The position numbers and the translations under genes are program-made. 64,000 nt of DNA from Harmonia axyridis (lineage: Eukaryota > Arthropoda > Insecta > Coleoptera > Coccinellidae), in the NCBI RefSeq assembly GCF_914767665.1, contig NC_059504.1, positions 48,143,720-48,207,719 of the forward strand, read 5' to 3'. This document shows positions 1 to 11,538 of this stretch, piece after piece (the stretch's first letter is position 1; each line of letters opens with the position of its first letter). The notes under the pieces were generated by a model. The model did not search any database, was not told the origin of the DNA, and saw only the letters and a list, made by a program, of their open reading frames with translations.

Positions 1-789
1 GACCAAGATTTCGTGACATGTTACATTTTGAATGATGTTTTCATGCAGTCTCATATAATAAAGAGAATAATAAACAATGGCAGTGTAACAAATGGAAATA
101 TATGCTGCTGAAACTATTTCCTTCTTCAATTGCCTGTAATCTATGATCTGCATATTACGAAGTAACTCTTCAAATAAGACCTGGCTCCTACACCATTTTG
201 CAACCAATGTGTTACTAAATGGCGAAGGAGCCGAGTCTATTCTTCGAGAGAATGAATAGAATTCAAACCCTCAACAAATTTATACGTTCTTCACTTAAAG
301 TCTTCTGCTTTTTTTTAATGAAAAGCTTTTGCTATTTTTAATTTGGATCTTTCAACGTTTTTCAAATCAATGAAAGTTGAGACTGAGGGTCCTACATACA
401 AATAATATCAAGATACTTACTTACTCAAAATAAAAACGAATAATGATCAATTTGAGATGATTTGGCTTCTTGACCCCTTCAAAGTGCCAAACAATTTTTT
501 TCCGGAAATCAGTGATGACCTTCTATGCAATATAAGTCCTTATTACCACTGGTGCGATATTAACATATTATTATTGATTTTCAATTGCATGTTTTTATGT
601 AAAGGGTGGCTGATATATCGTCGATGTTTTTGAATTGAATCCACATATTGAATTGAAATTCGTGGGGTCAATTATTTCAATAATATTGGAATGTAATGAA
701 TGGTTTTTCGAAAAGATGTTCCATTTTGATCGAAAAAAAAAATATATATTTCAGAGAAATCGATTGATGTTTATTCCATTCTAGAGTGT
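1..789. other. AT-rich non-coding sequence
   Basis: I see no coding potential, RNA gene or clear repeat boundary here. The last part (about 601-789) may be the terminal non-coding part of the transposon remnant that follows, but I could not find a matching inverted terminus. Confidence 0.5.
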
Positions 790-1735
790 AAGGTATGCTT
801 TTAATGATAGAAAACTATCAAATGATCGCCATGGCTACGGTAGCAGCACCATATCCTTTTCATGAAATTTTCCATTACCAATTCGCACATTTGCGCCTGT
901 ATGTTCTCGATAATATCGTGAATTCCTTCTTTAAGCTCTTGAGTCGATTGTGGAAGATTGGCATAGACTTTATCCTCATCATGGTCTCAATGAAAAAGTG
1001 TGGAAGTGTTAAATCACAAGATCTCGGGGGTTAATTTTCACCAATTCGAAAAATAACATGTCCAGGAAATTTTTCTTGCGAAATTATTATTGTTTCATTG
1101 GTTATGTGGCAAGAAGCACTGTCTTGTTGAAAATAAACGAGGTCCACATTAATATGTTCCAATTCCGCTCATAAAAAATCTTTAATTTTAGCTCAGTATC
1201 ACAATCAATTCAACCTAATTGTTGCACCTGCCTAATTTTAGAATAATTAAGGTCCAATCACACCAAAAACCTAACAACCGCTCCATACAGTGACACGTTG
1301 TGGAAAAGGAGGCTTTTCTACAGTCTTTATGGGATTTAACGAGCTTTAAATGCCATAATTCTGCTTATTATTTTGACCTCCAAGGTGAAAATGAGCCCCA
1401 TCACTGAAGATGGTTTTTTTATGGAAATTCGGATCATTTTGAAGCAATTCAGGTACCCAGTCAGTCATACGACCTGGCTGGTGATCGACCAGATTGAGTT
1501 CTTGTTTCAACTGAACTTTAAAATTTTTAAGACCTAAGCTTTCATGCAGAATACGGTATAATGAGGATTGTGAAATACCTGATTCCCATGACTGAAGAGA
1601 AAACGACAAATCTGGGTTTTTCTCAACACAACAGGCTACAGCAACAATACTGTCAGTTGTTCTTGAGCGACGTGGAAGGTTTAGATTCTTCACATCACTA
1701 ACTTGTCCCTGAAGTTGATATATTTTCACTAGTTC
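790..1735 (-). pseudogene. Decayed DD41D-type (Tc1/mariner superfamily) transposase
   Basis: On the minus strand, pieces in different frames line up in order with an insect DDE/D transposase. An N-terminal helix-turn-helix part and the first catalytic block (IFSDGAHFHLGG) lie in 1346-1729. A 'QRVTVWSG' strand lies near 1290. The second block (FQQD-like, with the D region changed) is near 1130, PPRSCDL near 1040, and the C-terminal 'ELVMENFMKR' near 870. Frameshifts and stops separate the pieces, so no product is expected. The family cuts and pastes DNA at TA sites. It resembles the other DD41D copies in this window but is clearly older and more diverged than the four at 32.5, 45.4, 59.4 and 61.9 kb. 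The subfamily name is inferred from motif spacing in those better copies. Confidence 0.8.
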
Positions 1736-1778
1736 ACTGTTACCGGCTGAGAAGGTTCTTCACGAAGACCCAAAAGTG

Positions 1779-1848
1779 CTTTAGTGTTGCGATCTGTGAC
1801 TGCAAAAGTTGTGCAAATTTTGCAGTCACAGATAGCAACACTAAAGCG
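1779..1848. repeat. Short near-perfect hairpin
   Basis: About 30 bases (GCTTTAGTGTTGC...GACTGCAAAA) are followed after a loop of about 8 bases by their inverted copy (TTTTGCAGTC...GCAACACTAAAGC). It is probably a collapsed palindromic MITE. I see no sign that it is a functional RNA. Confidence 0.7.
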
Positions 1849-1898
1849 ACACTGAATTTTAACAGTTTCAATGCGTTGTTGTAGCGCCTATCGCGCTA

Positions 1899-2354
1899 TA
1901 CGCTGTATTAATGTGACCTTACACACCGCCATTTTCTCCTGTCAGTGTTCGGAATCCAAACAAATAAATTGTCATTCAAATAAGTACGGTGTCGTTGAAG
2001 GAATTGGCTTATTTTCATAAATAAGAGTATTTAAGGAACGATTTCAGTATTAATTGATAGACAGAAGGAACGAGGTTAGTACCAGTAAGTTTGAATTCTG
2101 TATCATTCCCCAGATTTTGTATAAAGCCGTGTTTATTAGTTGAACTTCAAGTTAAAACTTACTGGCATTAATCTCGTGCCTTTTGTCTATCAGTTAATAG
2201 TAAAATCGTTCCTCAAATAATCTTATTTATCAGAATAAGTTAATTTCTTCAACGACAACGTACTAATTTGAATGACAATTCGTTTGTTTGGATTCCGAAC
2301 ACTGACAGGAGAACTAAAATGGCGGTGTGTGACGTCATCACTAATAGAGCGTAT
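1899..2354. mobile_element. MITE with long terminal inverted repeats
   Basis: The left end (TACGCTgTATTA... then ACACACCGCCATTTT and CTCCTGTCAGTGTTCGG) is repeated in inverted orientation at the right end (CCGAACACTGACAGGAG...AAAATGGCGGTGTGTG...TAATAGAGCGTA). The similarity runs for about 180 bases on each side with scattered mismatches. There is no ORF of note inside. A short piece of the same terminus (CTAATAGAGCGTAT) recurs at about 38205-38222. Confidence 0.85.
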
Positions 2355-3526
2355 TAGAATAGAATAGAACAGAGTTTATTCAGTAACGTTGTGGTTTTTA
2401 CTAGTCGAATGTCAAAAGATGACAACCACGTATATAGCAGGCTATTCAAAATAAAAACTCTCATTGGAAAACCATTTATGTGGCTCAAAAATATTACATT
2501 TCTTTCGAATTTATGTTTTAATGTTATTGTTATTTATTATTTGCATTATCCGAATGTTGATCTTACTTATCAGAAGGTAATAATCTTCACTCGATATGAA
2601 ATTTCGGAAGCTTCATATCGAATGAACTAACTGAAAGTAAAAAACGCAGACCCGACTCCTTCACCATTTGAAAATAAGTATTCACTAGAGATTTAACTGG
2701 ATCCTCAACGACTTGAATAAACAGATTGAATTAAAATTGCACGAAGGGCGAAGTCCCTTATTTTAAATTCACTCTCACTCTCGCGATATTCTATCCGATA
2801 ATGCCATTCCTATCAGGTGGCGAAATAAGTGAGTGAGTTCAGTATGGCGCGTCGGAATTCCAGAGAAAGAGAAATTTAATTTCGGGGAGAAATAAATCCG
2901 GCATACTCCAACCAAGGACCCTTTCCTCCTTGGGAGTTTCCTATTCAACTCCGAGCGTATCGACGAATTCGGCCCCACGCTCGTGTCGACAACTCTCATT
3001 ACTCGCGAGACATACCTTATTGCGAGGACTCCTTGAGCAGGCTTCAAGGCGATAATTGCTCTGCTCGAAATTCCTACTAGTATTTATAAATGGCGGGAAA
3101 CACGGGCGACAAAAAACGGTCTACATAATAATGCGGAGACGGCGGAAACGTGCTGGAGGGCCTGAATTAGGGGAAATGAGAATTATGAACAGACTATCGG
3201 CGTTCGACGTCGGAGTAGAAAAGAGGTTCTCTCAAGGTGATTCGGGCTGTTGGTTGATTTCTGGGGGATTATGGAAATGGGGCAACGACCAAAAATAGAG
3301 TTTTCATGGCCTGATGAATCTTGGAATGTAATTCGTCAAATCAGCAGTTCTTTCAGAATTCAAGCTGGGCATGAAATTTTTTAATTTAACTCCATGGTTT
3401 CTAATTCCGTCTCTCATTGCAAAATTCCTCAAAAAATTTATGGAAATGTAACAGAGATATTCGGAATTGGAATGAGCTATTGGAAAATTAATAACTCGAA
3501 ATCCATACGGACTTAGATGGTGTTAG
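2355..3526. other. Non-coding stretch with a moderately GC-rich part
   Basis: I recognise no gene. About 2760-3290 is richer in GC than its surroundings and has short open frames on both strands, none with recognisable motifs. The rest is AT-rich and featureless. Confidence 0.5.
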
Positions 3527-3650
3527 AGGGTGTCTTAGGCAAAGATCGCTGGATTTCCCACCGGACGAAACATCGTAATCCTTTGAGAGAGGACACACCT
3601 ACGATATTTGTCTCGAAAAAGTCTCGCCAAATTTTCAATTCATAAACTCC
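3527..3650 (-). repeat. LINE 3'-UTR-like dispersed repeat, copy D
   Basis: It matches the inverted copy at about 9113-9235 almost along its whole length (GGTGTCTTAGGCAAAGATCG, CGTAATCCTTTGAGAGAGG). It also matches 34370-34500 more weakly. As at 9.1 kb, it directly abuts the end of a DD41D transposase remnant, so transposon and repeat were probably copied together. Confidence 0.75.
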
Positions 3651-3654
3651 GACG

Positions 3655-4045
3655 ACTCGCAGGTACATTTCGAGCAAAATCTCACCAATAACTTGACGGA
3701 TCTTGGTTTTTTTAGATCGTAAGTAGTCCTACAAAAAAATCTGAAGGGATAAATCTCAACATCTTGTTGACCAATTGACATCGCCAAAACGAGAAATTAC
3801 GCGCCCTTGGTATTCTTCTTGCAACAAGGCCAAAACTGGCTCTGTTGTGTGGCTTGTTGCACCATCTTGCTGGGTGGAACCACGTCCCTTTAATTTTCAA
3901 ATCATTGTTATCAGGTCAAAAAAAAATGTTATCATTTGGCTATAGGGATGAAAATTGACGCTTTAAATGACACCTTGTTAATTTTCGAAGAATTACAGAC
4001 CAATCACTCCACCAGAACAAATTGCACACCATACAGCACACAGTA
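3655..4045 (-). pseudogene. DD41D transposase remnant (C-terminal half)
   Basis: On the minus strand the order is a 'VLCGVQF' strand near 4030, a 'GTWFHPARW' stretch near 3880 that is a frameshifted form of the family's WFQQDGAT block, 'RNFSFWR', and then the third catalytic region with 'PSDFFVG' near 3720. It ends in an 'IGEILLEMYL'-like tail near 3670. Several frameshifts and stops make it non-functional. It is closest to the copy at 7.9-9.1 kb, with which it shares the adjoining 3' segment. Confidence 0.7.
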
Positions 4046-4392
4046 GTTACGTCAAGATTTGCACTACCCCATATATGCGACAATTTCGCTTCATTACATA
4101 GCCAACGAGTGAGAAATGTGTTACGTCGCTGAAGGAATTGTCATCCAAACATTGTTTGAGCACATGTCCTATGCATTCTATGGTCAGCTGGCTTTAGTTG
4201 TTATGTCAACTGTACAACTAGTACAACAGGAATCTAAGAAATATTTTACAATAAAAATATAGATTCTCATATAATTTCAATTCGATCAGATTCATTTTCA
4301 CTATAATATCCGTTTTTGTTTCTAAATCCTTCTTGAATTCTCTTTAGTTGATGACGCTATCTACTCTCAACTTGAAATGGTAATTCTATATA

Positions 4393-5230
4393 CAGGGTGT
4401 CTCCAAATTAGAAGTTAACCTTGAAGGATGTGTTAGTATCACTCATTTGCTGTCGATTGAGCAATATTTATTGATAACCGAAAATCAACAGTTCCCGAAT
4501 ATTTGAGGTCTTTTGTTTTTCGAAAAATTCCGCACCTCAATTCATTTTTCGTCAATGTTGATTTTCATCTTTGATTATTTGCATCTGAAAAAGATGTGAA
4601 ATGTATGAAAAATGCCAAATTATGTTTTAGATGTTGAATAAGAATTAGTATGATTCGAAAGTTGGAATATGAAGAAAAGAATAGTTAATTGCTAATATAA
4701 ATTTGCTTGCAACTTTCAAATTACACAATTCATGTATGACAAAATTATTTCAAAAACTTGTCGGTAGAATGCAGGCACTAGTTTTGTTTCAGGAGATTTG
4801 GATTTGAAAGGGGAAAGAAAGGAAAGTAATGAATTAAATATTTTTTCATTACAAAATTAGGAAATGTATTTATAAATTATGCTTGAAATGACCTCCACAA
4901 TTCCTCATACAGGCACGTGTCCTTTTTCTTAATCTTATTTCTTCAATTGTTACTTTCCGCCTAAAATTTACTCAATCTTCTCGCTCCTATTCTAACGATG
5001 TTTAGATCCGGACTTCTCACTGACTACGAAAATAATCCGAAATCATAATCGAATTTTATTTGGTCAACGTAGAAAAAATTGACGAAAAATGAAATCTTTG
5101 AAAAATCACAAGAACTCAAACATCTCGTGAAGTGCTGATTTTTGGTTATTAGTAAAGAATGCTCGAAAGACAGCAAATGAGTCATTCTAACACGTCTTCC
5201 AAAGTCCACGTCTAATTTGGGAACACCCTG
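4393..5230. mobile_element. MITE with TACAGGGTG-type ends and long TIRs
   Basis: The element starts TA|CAGGGTGTCTCCAAATTAGA and ends with the inverted form TCTAATTTGGGAACACCCTG|TA. Similarity between the two ends extends about 165 bases inward (shared CTCATTTGCTGTC, AACCGAAAATCA-like and TTCATTTTTCGTCAA blocks). The flanking dinucleotide is TA on both sides, as expected for Tc1/mariner-type insertion. No transposase is visible inside, so it is non-autonomous. Confidence 0.85.
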
Positions 5231-6447
5231 TATACAAGCAAATATAAACCCTATGGAAAAGGAATCACGGTAATATTAGATACATCTCTTCCAATATTTT
5301 ATGATGCTGATAATGTAATCAGCTTGAAATTTCGCACGAAGCTTGAAGTTGTCAAAACTATCGTTCTGGTTTTACCACCAACATAAAACTTTGGATTAGG
5401 GTTGAAATAACCATTCTTCATCCAAATACAAATTTTCACCCCAATCGAAGTACAGTTTTGAAATAAGCAGTAAAACGAAATCTCAAACGGCCATAATTAT
5501 GAAACCCCTGGTCAGATTTTGCTCATTCACGAACTTAACCTCAAATACACCCATAATAAAGCAAGAAAATAAAATTCAACTCAACTGACTATTCCCCAAT
5601 AAATGTAGAATTTTCATTCTCGATTACCACATTGCAGCAGCGTCCTCGATCTTAATAACTGCCAGCATCGCCTTCTCGAAACTAGAACGACCCCTCTGAA
5701 CCCATAACCGATCCAAGAAAAGGTGAAATTCGCAGTGGAAACAGCTATTAGTTTTCTCTTAGTAGAGTCGTTAAACTAAGCATTCCTTCCTGATAGTTAT
5801 TAGTGTTGTAACATCGGATTTAACAGCGTCCCACGTTATCAAATTCAGTTATGGCACTTTCGATGCCGGTCGCTTAATTTCGGTTTTATGTCGAGTGATA
5901 AGTTAATGGGATGGGGCGCTTTGTGGTTCTACTTGAAGGGGTAAAGAAGTTATTATTTGGGGGAATTCGCACGAAGAGTTGATTGTTAGATGATTTATTT
6001 TTATTTAGTCATCAGAAGTTTCTGAAATCAATGTGTCTTCTTTGTTGATGTTTCAGGTCAACAGATAACATTTTCAAAGTTATTCACAAGAAGTATTTCA
6101 GATATATCTGCTTCGAAAGTATTTAAACGCAGTTGTTATGTACCTATGTTGTTAAATGTCTACTTTCTATTTAACACCTTTCAAGTTTATCCTTCCTTTT
6201 CTTTAAGGATTACTCTATTTCATCTTCTTTTTAAATATTTATATTTGGTAGTAGCCACTACTTCATCAATGTTTGTTATTGGTTTAATTTTTTTGAGGAA
6301 TCAATCTTCATTCGAATCATCTATTCATTGTTAATATTAGTTGAATCTTCATTGATATGTATCGTTGTCTAGGGGTTATATAAAGGCCGCCGGTACTTAA
6401 CTACTGTTAATTTACACTTTGTACAATACTGAACGCCAAATGAATGT
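5231..6447. other. AT-rich non-coding sequence
   Basis: I see no recognisable gene, repeat pair or RNA. An open frame at 6146-6334 is hydrophobic by composition only and has no recognised motif. Confidence 0.5.
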
Positions 6448-7135
6448 ACAGGGTGGGCAAATAAGCGCGAGGTAAGGGACTATATCTCAGGATCCACTCA
6501 TCGTAGAGACTTGCGGTAAAAAGTTTTACCACTATAGTGTACAAGAAAACACACTGGAAATTGTTTTGAAGTTCATACCTCTACCACTAGGAGGCGTAAT
6601 AGCTACCGTCGAGTAGAAAAATGAATTTTGCTCGAAAATGTTCCATATGGAATTGAAGAAAAAATATCATCACTGTAATCCTTGGAAAATTCTTCATCTT
6701 TTTGAATTGTCACTTTCGATTTTACGACATCATATAAGGTTAGGTGAAAGGGAGAAATCTGACTGATCGAAATGCCTGTAACTTCAGTTTGGCTCAAAAT
6801 TCTTGTGCAAATTAGATCTCGTCTTGAAGATAATGTCTTGTTGAATGAGGACATAATATACTCATGATAAATTTGTTTTTGCTGTTTTCGATAGGGAGCG
6901 CTGAGTCAGAAGTTCATTGTTTTGTTCATTTACTCCGAAATTTCAAATGTAATGATAGGATTTTCTTAACAGAAACAGAAATCCCATCAAATTTGCATGA
7001 AAAAACCTGAAGATCGCAAAGCGATAGTTTCAGACGTTCTGAAGTTATGGCCGAAAGAAGATATTCTTCAACTGATGCACTGCGAAAAACCAAATTGTGT
7101 TAGGTTAAAAAATTAACGCAACATTTCTGAATATC
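6448..7135. mobile_element. Transposon remnant with one TACAGGGTG terminus
   Basis: A single terminus (TACAGGGTGGGCAAATAAGC) sits at about 6448 with no matching inverted end. Near 7104 a short stretch (AAAAAATTAACGCAACATTTC) resembles the TIR of the Tc1-like element at 25.4 kb. I read this as two decayed transposon edges next to each other. There is no usable coding sequence. Confidence 0.45.
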
Positions 7136-7865
7136 TCCCCATCCAAGTCTCACCCCAATTTCCGATAACGAATAAAAAACCGACGTCCGATTTCAATGGA
7201 CCACGCAATCTTTTGTTGCATAAATATGCGATTCCTCCTATAGCGAGAAAAAAAGGCATAACCAGTCGAGGAGAAAACCCATCGGGTCTGCAAGGAACCG
7301 GGAGACCGTCTGCGAATTTATGGAGCATGAGAAACCGTTAAATAAAAATTTCCAGAACGCCCTTCCCACAGCCGACGCACTGGGCATAAATCTCAGGTGA
7401 TACAATGTACGGGAAATGCGCGCCGATCGGGCGCAAAAATGGATCACCACGGGATAATGATATTCGGGGGGGCTGTATCGAAGTCGATGCCCCTAAATAC
7501 ATATCTATATTCCGGGGTTGAGGAGGGGGACCGCGGTGCGGGGCGCTATCTGGCGGCGGTAAATCAAACCGTAGGCGTCTTGAATCTCTGCCAACTAGCA
7601 TTGTACCGTGCGGCGCGCTCTGTAATTGACTTATTGGCCCGAGTGAAAAGGATCGATAAGGAGGGTCCGGCCTTTTCACGTGCCATCTCAAGAATGTCCC
7701 TGGATGTCTGAATGATTTCGGGCCGAGTTTTCGGCAAGTTCGGTATTCAGGTGTGAGGACGTGATCGAGAGTTATCGCACTGCGGGGGCACCCTGGAGTC
7801 TGCTGGCCTGCTTCTGGAGAAATGTTGGGGTTCAGTCCTGACAGCTAAGTTTTCTCATTTTGGAA
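7136..7865. other. Non-coding stretch with a GC-rich island
   Basis: About 7370-7830 is clearly richer in G, C and CpG than the surrounding DNA. It has overlapping open frames on both strands (7338-7691 minus, 7397-7711 plus) with no recognisable domain. No splice-bounded exon is evident. It could be an old regulatory or promoter-like island, but this is inference from composition only. Confidence 0.4.
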
Positions 7866-9075
7866 ATTGATCATCTAATAATTTTGTCACGATGTCTAAT
7901 TTTTAGTGTAGAATTTGGATTTCGAAATAGTAATTTTATGAAATTTTATCAACTAGAACATAATCGTCCTTCTGAGAGTCCAGTTACTAATACAGTGAAA
8001 AAATTCTATGAGACTGGATCTCTACTTACTGATGTCTTAAGGCCCGTACATCAACGAAATGGGCACTTGATCGAAAATATCGCTCTTGTGAATGAAAGTG
8101 TTGAAGAAGATCTAAATTTTCTCGATTTCTCGGCGGGCATATGGGCCTCTCTTACGACTCGCCATGCCGTATGTTGCATCTGGATTTGCATATCTATCTT
8201 CATACGATTCAGTTGATATAAGAACTGAGCCAATTGACTATAGAATGCAACTTGCACAACAATTGGATGACAATTTTTGGTATCAAATTTTCTTGAACGA
8301 TGAAGCACATTTTTCACTTGGTGACTATGTGACTGATTATACAGGGGACGGTAGAGGGCAGAAGATTTATAGGCAGCAAGAAGATTTCGTGGTTGCGAAA
8401 CATTAGAAATTGGACTGGTCTGGGGGTTGAACAACTATTCCCAGCAGCGGAATACAGACACCGGTTAGTCAAGTCAGGCACGGCACCAAAAGAAGAAGAA
8501 GACTATGTGAACAAGCAAAATTGTCGCATATAGGTTAGTGAAAATCCTCATTCGAGAGACCATTTCATCCACGAAAAGTCACTGTATGGTTTGAAATTTG
8601 GTATGTTGGAAAGATTAGTCCGTACCTCTTTGAAAATGACCAAGGTGTCACACAAAGCGCCAAATCACAAGGCTATAGCAAAACGAATACAGTTTGTTTT
8701 TGGCTTGAAATTATTGATATGGAATTGAAAGGGATGTGGTTACAGCAATATGGTGTAATAAGCCACACAACACGACTCGTTTTGGTTTTATTGCAAGGAA
8801 AATTACCAGTACTCGTAATTTCTTGTTTCAGCCATCTGAGCTGGCCACCAAAATCTTGTGATTTATCGCCTTTTGATTTTTCTGTGGGGTTATACAAAAA
8901 ATTGTGTTTATGCTGATAAACCTCAGACTATTAACGATCTGAAAACCAACGTCTGTCAAGTAATTGGTCAGATTTTGCTCGAAATGTACCTGCCTGAATT
9001 ATGAATTGAAATGTTTGATTGTCTCAGTCTTTACTTGTCGGAAATTCATCTTGATGATTGAAAAGTAAATAAAGC
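7866..9075 (+). pseudogene. DD41D transposase pseudogene interrupted by an RTE insertion
   Basis: Pieces follow the family order. An N-terminal helix-turn-helix region (HNRPSESPVTNTVKKF) is at about 7965. The first catalytic block (FLNDEAHFSLGDYV) is near 8290. After a nested insertion the protein resumes exactly as YVNKQNCRI at 8504, followed by 'ISPYLF'-like coding near 8610. The second block is WLQQYG near 8735, with Y in place of the catalytic D, then WPPKSCDLSPFDF near 8840 and a C-terminal 'IGQILLEMYL'. I count 41 residues between the second and third acidic positions. Stops and frameshifts are numerous. Because both halves read through the insertion target, the RTE piece must have landed after this transposon. 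Confidence 0.8.
8333..8500 (+). mobile_element. 5'-truncated RTE-like LINE insertion with 10-bp target duplication
   Basis: The 168-bp insert encodes the last part of an RTE-type reverse transcriptase ORF (KKISWLRNIRNWTGLG, EQLFPAAEYRHRL) and ends in a GAA-repeat tail. It is flanked by the direct repeat GACTATGTGA at 8323-8332 and 8501-8510. The transposase reading frame resumes correctly after the second copy. Severe 5' truncation, a tail and a short target duplication are all expected for target-primed reverse transcription. Confidence 0.85.
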
Positions 9076-9112
9076 GGAAATAAGTTATTTTACTTTTTAA
9101 TCATATGAATTG

Positions 9113-9315
9113 AAAATTTGGCGAGACTTTTTCGAGACAAATATCGTAGGTGTGTCCTCTCTCAAAGGATTACGATGTTTCATCCGGTGGGCAATCCAGC
9201 GATCTTTGCCTAAGACACCTTCTAACACCATCGTTGAGAGGTGACTCTGCTGCAACGCAGCGGCTTGCTTAAACCCGCTGGGGCCACATTATAGTGTGGT
9301 GTGACGCTCCTAACG
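9113..9315 (+). repeat. LINE 3'-UTR-like dispersed repeat, copy C
   Basis: It is the inverted relative of 3527-3650 and of 34290-34500. Shared blocks include AATTTGGCGAGACTTTTTCG, CAGCGATCTTTGCCTAAG and GAGAGGTGACTCTGCTGCAA. It lies directly after a DD41D transposase tail. Its likely source is the 3' untranslated region of an R1-like LINE, because relatives at 34.3 and 61.4 kb lie next to R1-like coding sequence. Confidence 0.7.
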
Positions 9316-9968
9316 CCACCGCTCTGGCAGTTCAAGTCACTACAAAATGTTATGTATGTTAATACTGTTGACATAGGTCAAGTAAGTAGAGCCTTCGAAA
9401 AAAACCCAAGGACAACCAGTCATCTTTCAAATACCATAAAACATTTGACTGAATATATTTTGCAAAGAACCATAATTCCCAGGATATTGAAAATCTCGAA
9501 ATGCCGAAAACTAGAATTATTCTTCTTCTTCTTTATGTGCCGTCTCCTTTAAGAAGGTTGGCTATCATCATGGCGATTTTTATCTTTGAAGTTGCGGATC
9601 TGAATTATTTAGAATTATTGGAATAGAAATTTATAAAAATAGCAAATATAATATATTAAACTATCGCAACGAACAAACAGACTCGAAAATTTTCCTTTGA
9701 GACTATAAAACACCCTCAATTATTTATTGAACGCAAAATTGTAATATATTGAAAATGTTGTAAAACTACGAATCTTGGGTCATCATCTGACATTTAATGA
9801 TTTAATGAAAACTTTCACGTTCAAATTCTTATGAATTGAATATTTTATATGAATGTTGATGAATAAGTGTGAAGAAGATGAAAAGAACCAAAATAAAGCA
9901 GATGAAAAGCAATAAAATAAATACGCATTACCAGAATGATTCCATCGGTAACGTAGCAAAGGATTGAC
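9316..9968. other. AT-rich non-coding sequence
   Basis: I see no recognisable gene or repeat. A short pyrimidine-rich TTCTTCTTC tract occurs near 9519. Confidence 0.5.
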
Positions 9969-9974
9969 AACATA

Positions 9975-10664
9975 ATGCTGCCCCTCAATCTGGAGAAGTG
10001 TAAGGTGATGCATCTCGGCAATAATAACCCGAAATCACAATATTACATCAACGTGCTCGAAACCACAAGAAGTCATTGTGATCTTGGTCTCCCAGTAACG
10101 GCGGACTTTAGTTGGTACCAGCATACCCTGAATGTCACAAGACGAGCTGGAAGGGCTCTGTACCTTATTGAAAGAACATTTCGTGGTTGCAGCCCTGCAA
10201 CTGCCTCCCTGTTATATAAGTCCTACGTCAGACCCATTCTTGAGTTCGCGGGTCCTGCTTGGTTTTCAACCTTCCACCGAGACATGGAGTTATTGGAGAG
10301 ACTTCAACGAAGAGCAACACGCTTACCCTACGGACTTGATAGGAATAGACCATCTTATTGCGAAAGATTGAATATCATGGGAATCACTGAATTTCAGAGG
10401 CGTAGAAGCAGAGGTGATTTGATTGTTACATTTAGAGCCCTAAACGGATTTTTCGGTGTTGACCTGTCCAGTCTTTTTGTCCTGAATCCTCATAGTCACC
10501 TGAGAGGTCACCATCTGAAACTATACAGAGAGCAGTTCAGGACAAGAGACCGTCAACAATTTTTTTCCAACAGAGTTTTTGAAGAGTGGAACAGACTGCC
10601 CGTCGAGATCATTGCATCCCAAAGCGTGAACTCTTTCAAGAATAATTATGATAACTATGGCTGA
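9975..10664 (+). pseudogene. CR1/L2-like LINE, C-terminal end of reverse transcriptase ORF (5' truncated)
   Basis: This open frame of 229 codons lies downstream of the catalytic core of a non-LTR reverse transcriptase. It starts in the thumb region (LNLEKCKVMHLG), continues through SHCDLGLPVTADFSW, then SYVRPILEFAGPAW and ELLERLQRRATRL. It ends in the typical tail FSNRVFEEWNRLP followed by VNSFKNNYD. The YADD catalytic part is absent, so the copy is 5' truncated and cannot work alone. The first in-frame ATG is not a real start. The frame has stayed open over its whole length, which suggests a fairly recent insertion. The clade (CR1, L2 or Jockey side) is inferred from the tail motifs. Confidence 0.85.
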
Positions 10665-10738
10665 GTGTTGTTTGTTGCTTACTGTTAATTTTTTGTATTA
10701 AATGAGTTATATAGGATTACCTCAAATCATATCATGTA

Positions 10739-10771
<33 letters not shown>
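10665..10771 (+). repeat. LINE 3' UTR and TAA-repeat tail
   Basis: A short 3' untranslated stretch after the CR1-like ORF ends in about ten TAA units (about 10741-10771). Simple-repeat tails like this mark the 3' end of CR1/L2-type LINEs. Confidence 0.75.
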
Positions 10772-11538
10772 CTTTTAAAATTGCCCAGCCAGGCGATTGC
10801 GTTCATTTTTGAAGTGGGTACTGTGAGATTCTCGAATTGGCCATCCGTGAAATCATACCATTCCTAAAATAAATATACTGTACCAACTAATATGAATTGC
10901 ATTGAGTTAATCCCACTTTATCATCGAAATATCTATGGAAATCGCAAAAAACCCATCGATATCTCACAACAACACACCTTTCTGATCAATTCCATCCGAT
11001 GCGGTTCGAAAACCCAATTTTATCTACGTTCCACAACTCCTGTAAAAAAAAATGCAACGTAACTGTCATTCCGACGCCCCAGGACAAACATAACATCCCT
11101 ACAGTTATCTCGCTAGGAGCTATTACCGCTGCCGGAAACTAAATGAAACCTTTGTAACGGGCATAGAAATCCCCTGATGACGGAGGTTATGACAAGCTCT
11201 TGTCCGTTGGGAGACCATCTATGTTCCGGCTTCCTATTCCGGCCAGGGGTGGCCAAATTGCAAAGCGACTATGGGAGAGATATGTTGGATTTGACGGGGA
11301 AGGAAAAAAATAATTAAAGTTCCATTATGAAGGGACCTTTGAAATTGGATTGAAATCGGCCGGACATTGGGGATAAATGAGGATAGTTTCCGTTTTGGGG
11401 GAAATTGTTTTTGTTGTATCTTGTGATGATAATTTGCACCAAATGCTGTCATTTCGGGAAGGTAAACAGAATAGCGTTCATCTGTTAACAAACTAGACAT
11501 AGTCTAGCCATATTATATATTTTGATGTATTGATTTTG
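10772..11538. other. Non-coding sequence
   Basis: I recognise no gene or repeat. About 11060-11270 is slightly richer in GC. An open frame at 11234-11500 on the minus strand has no recognisable domain. Confidence 0.5.

Noticed and set aside
6146..6334. Hydrophobic 62-codon frame resembling a membrane protein
   Set aside because: It is AT-rich sequence that yields Phe/Leu/Ile codons. No gene context or start evidence.
7338..7711. Overlapping open frames of 104-117 codons on both strands
   Set aside because: They owe their length to a GC-rich stretch poor in stop codons. No domain, splice borders or repeat match supports a gene.
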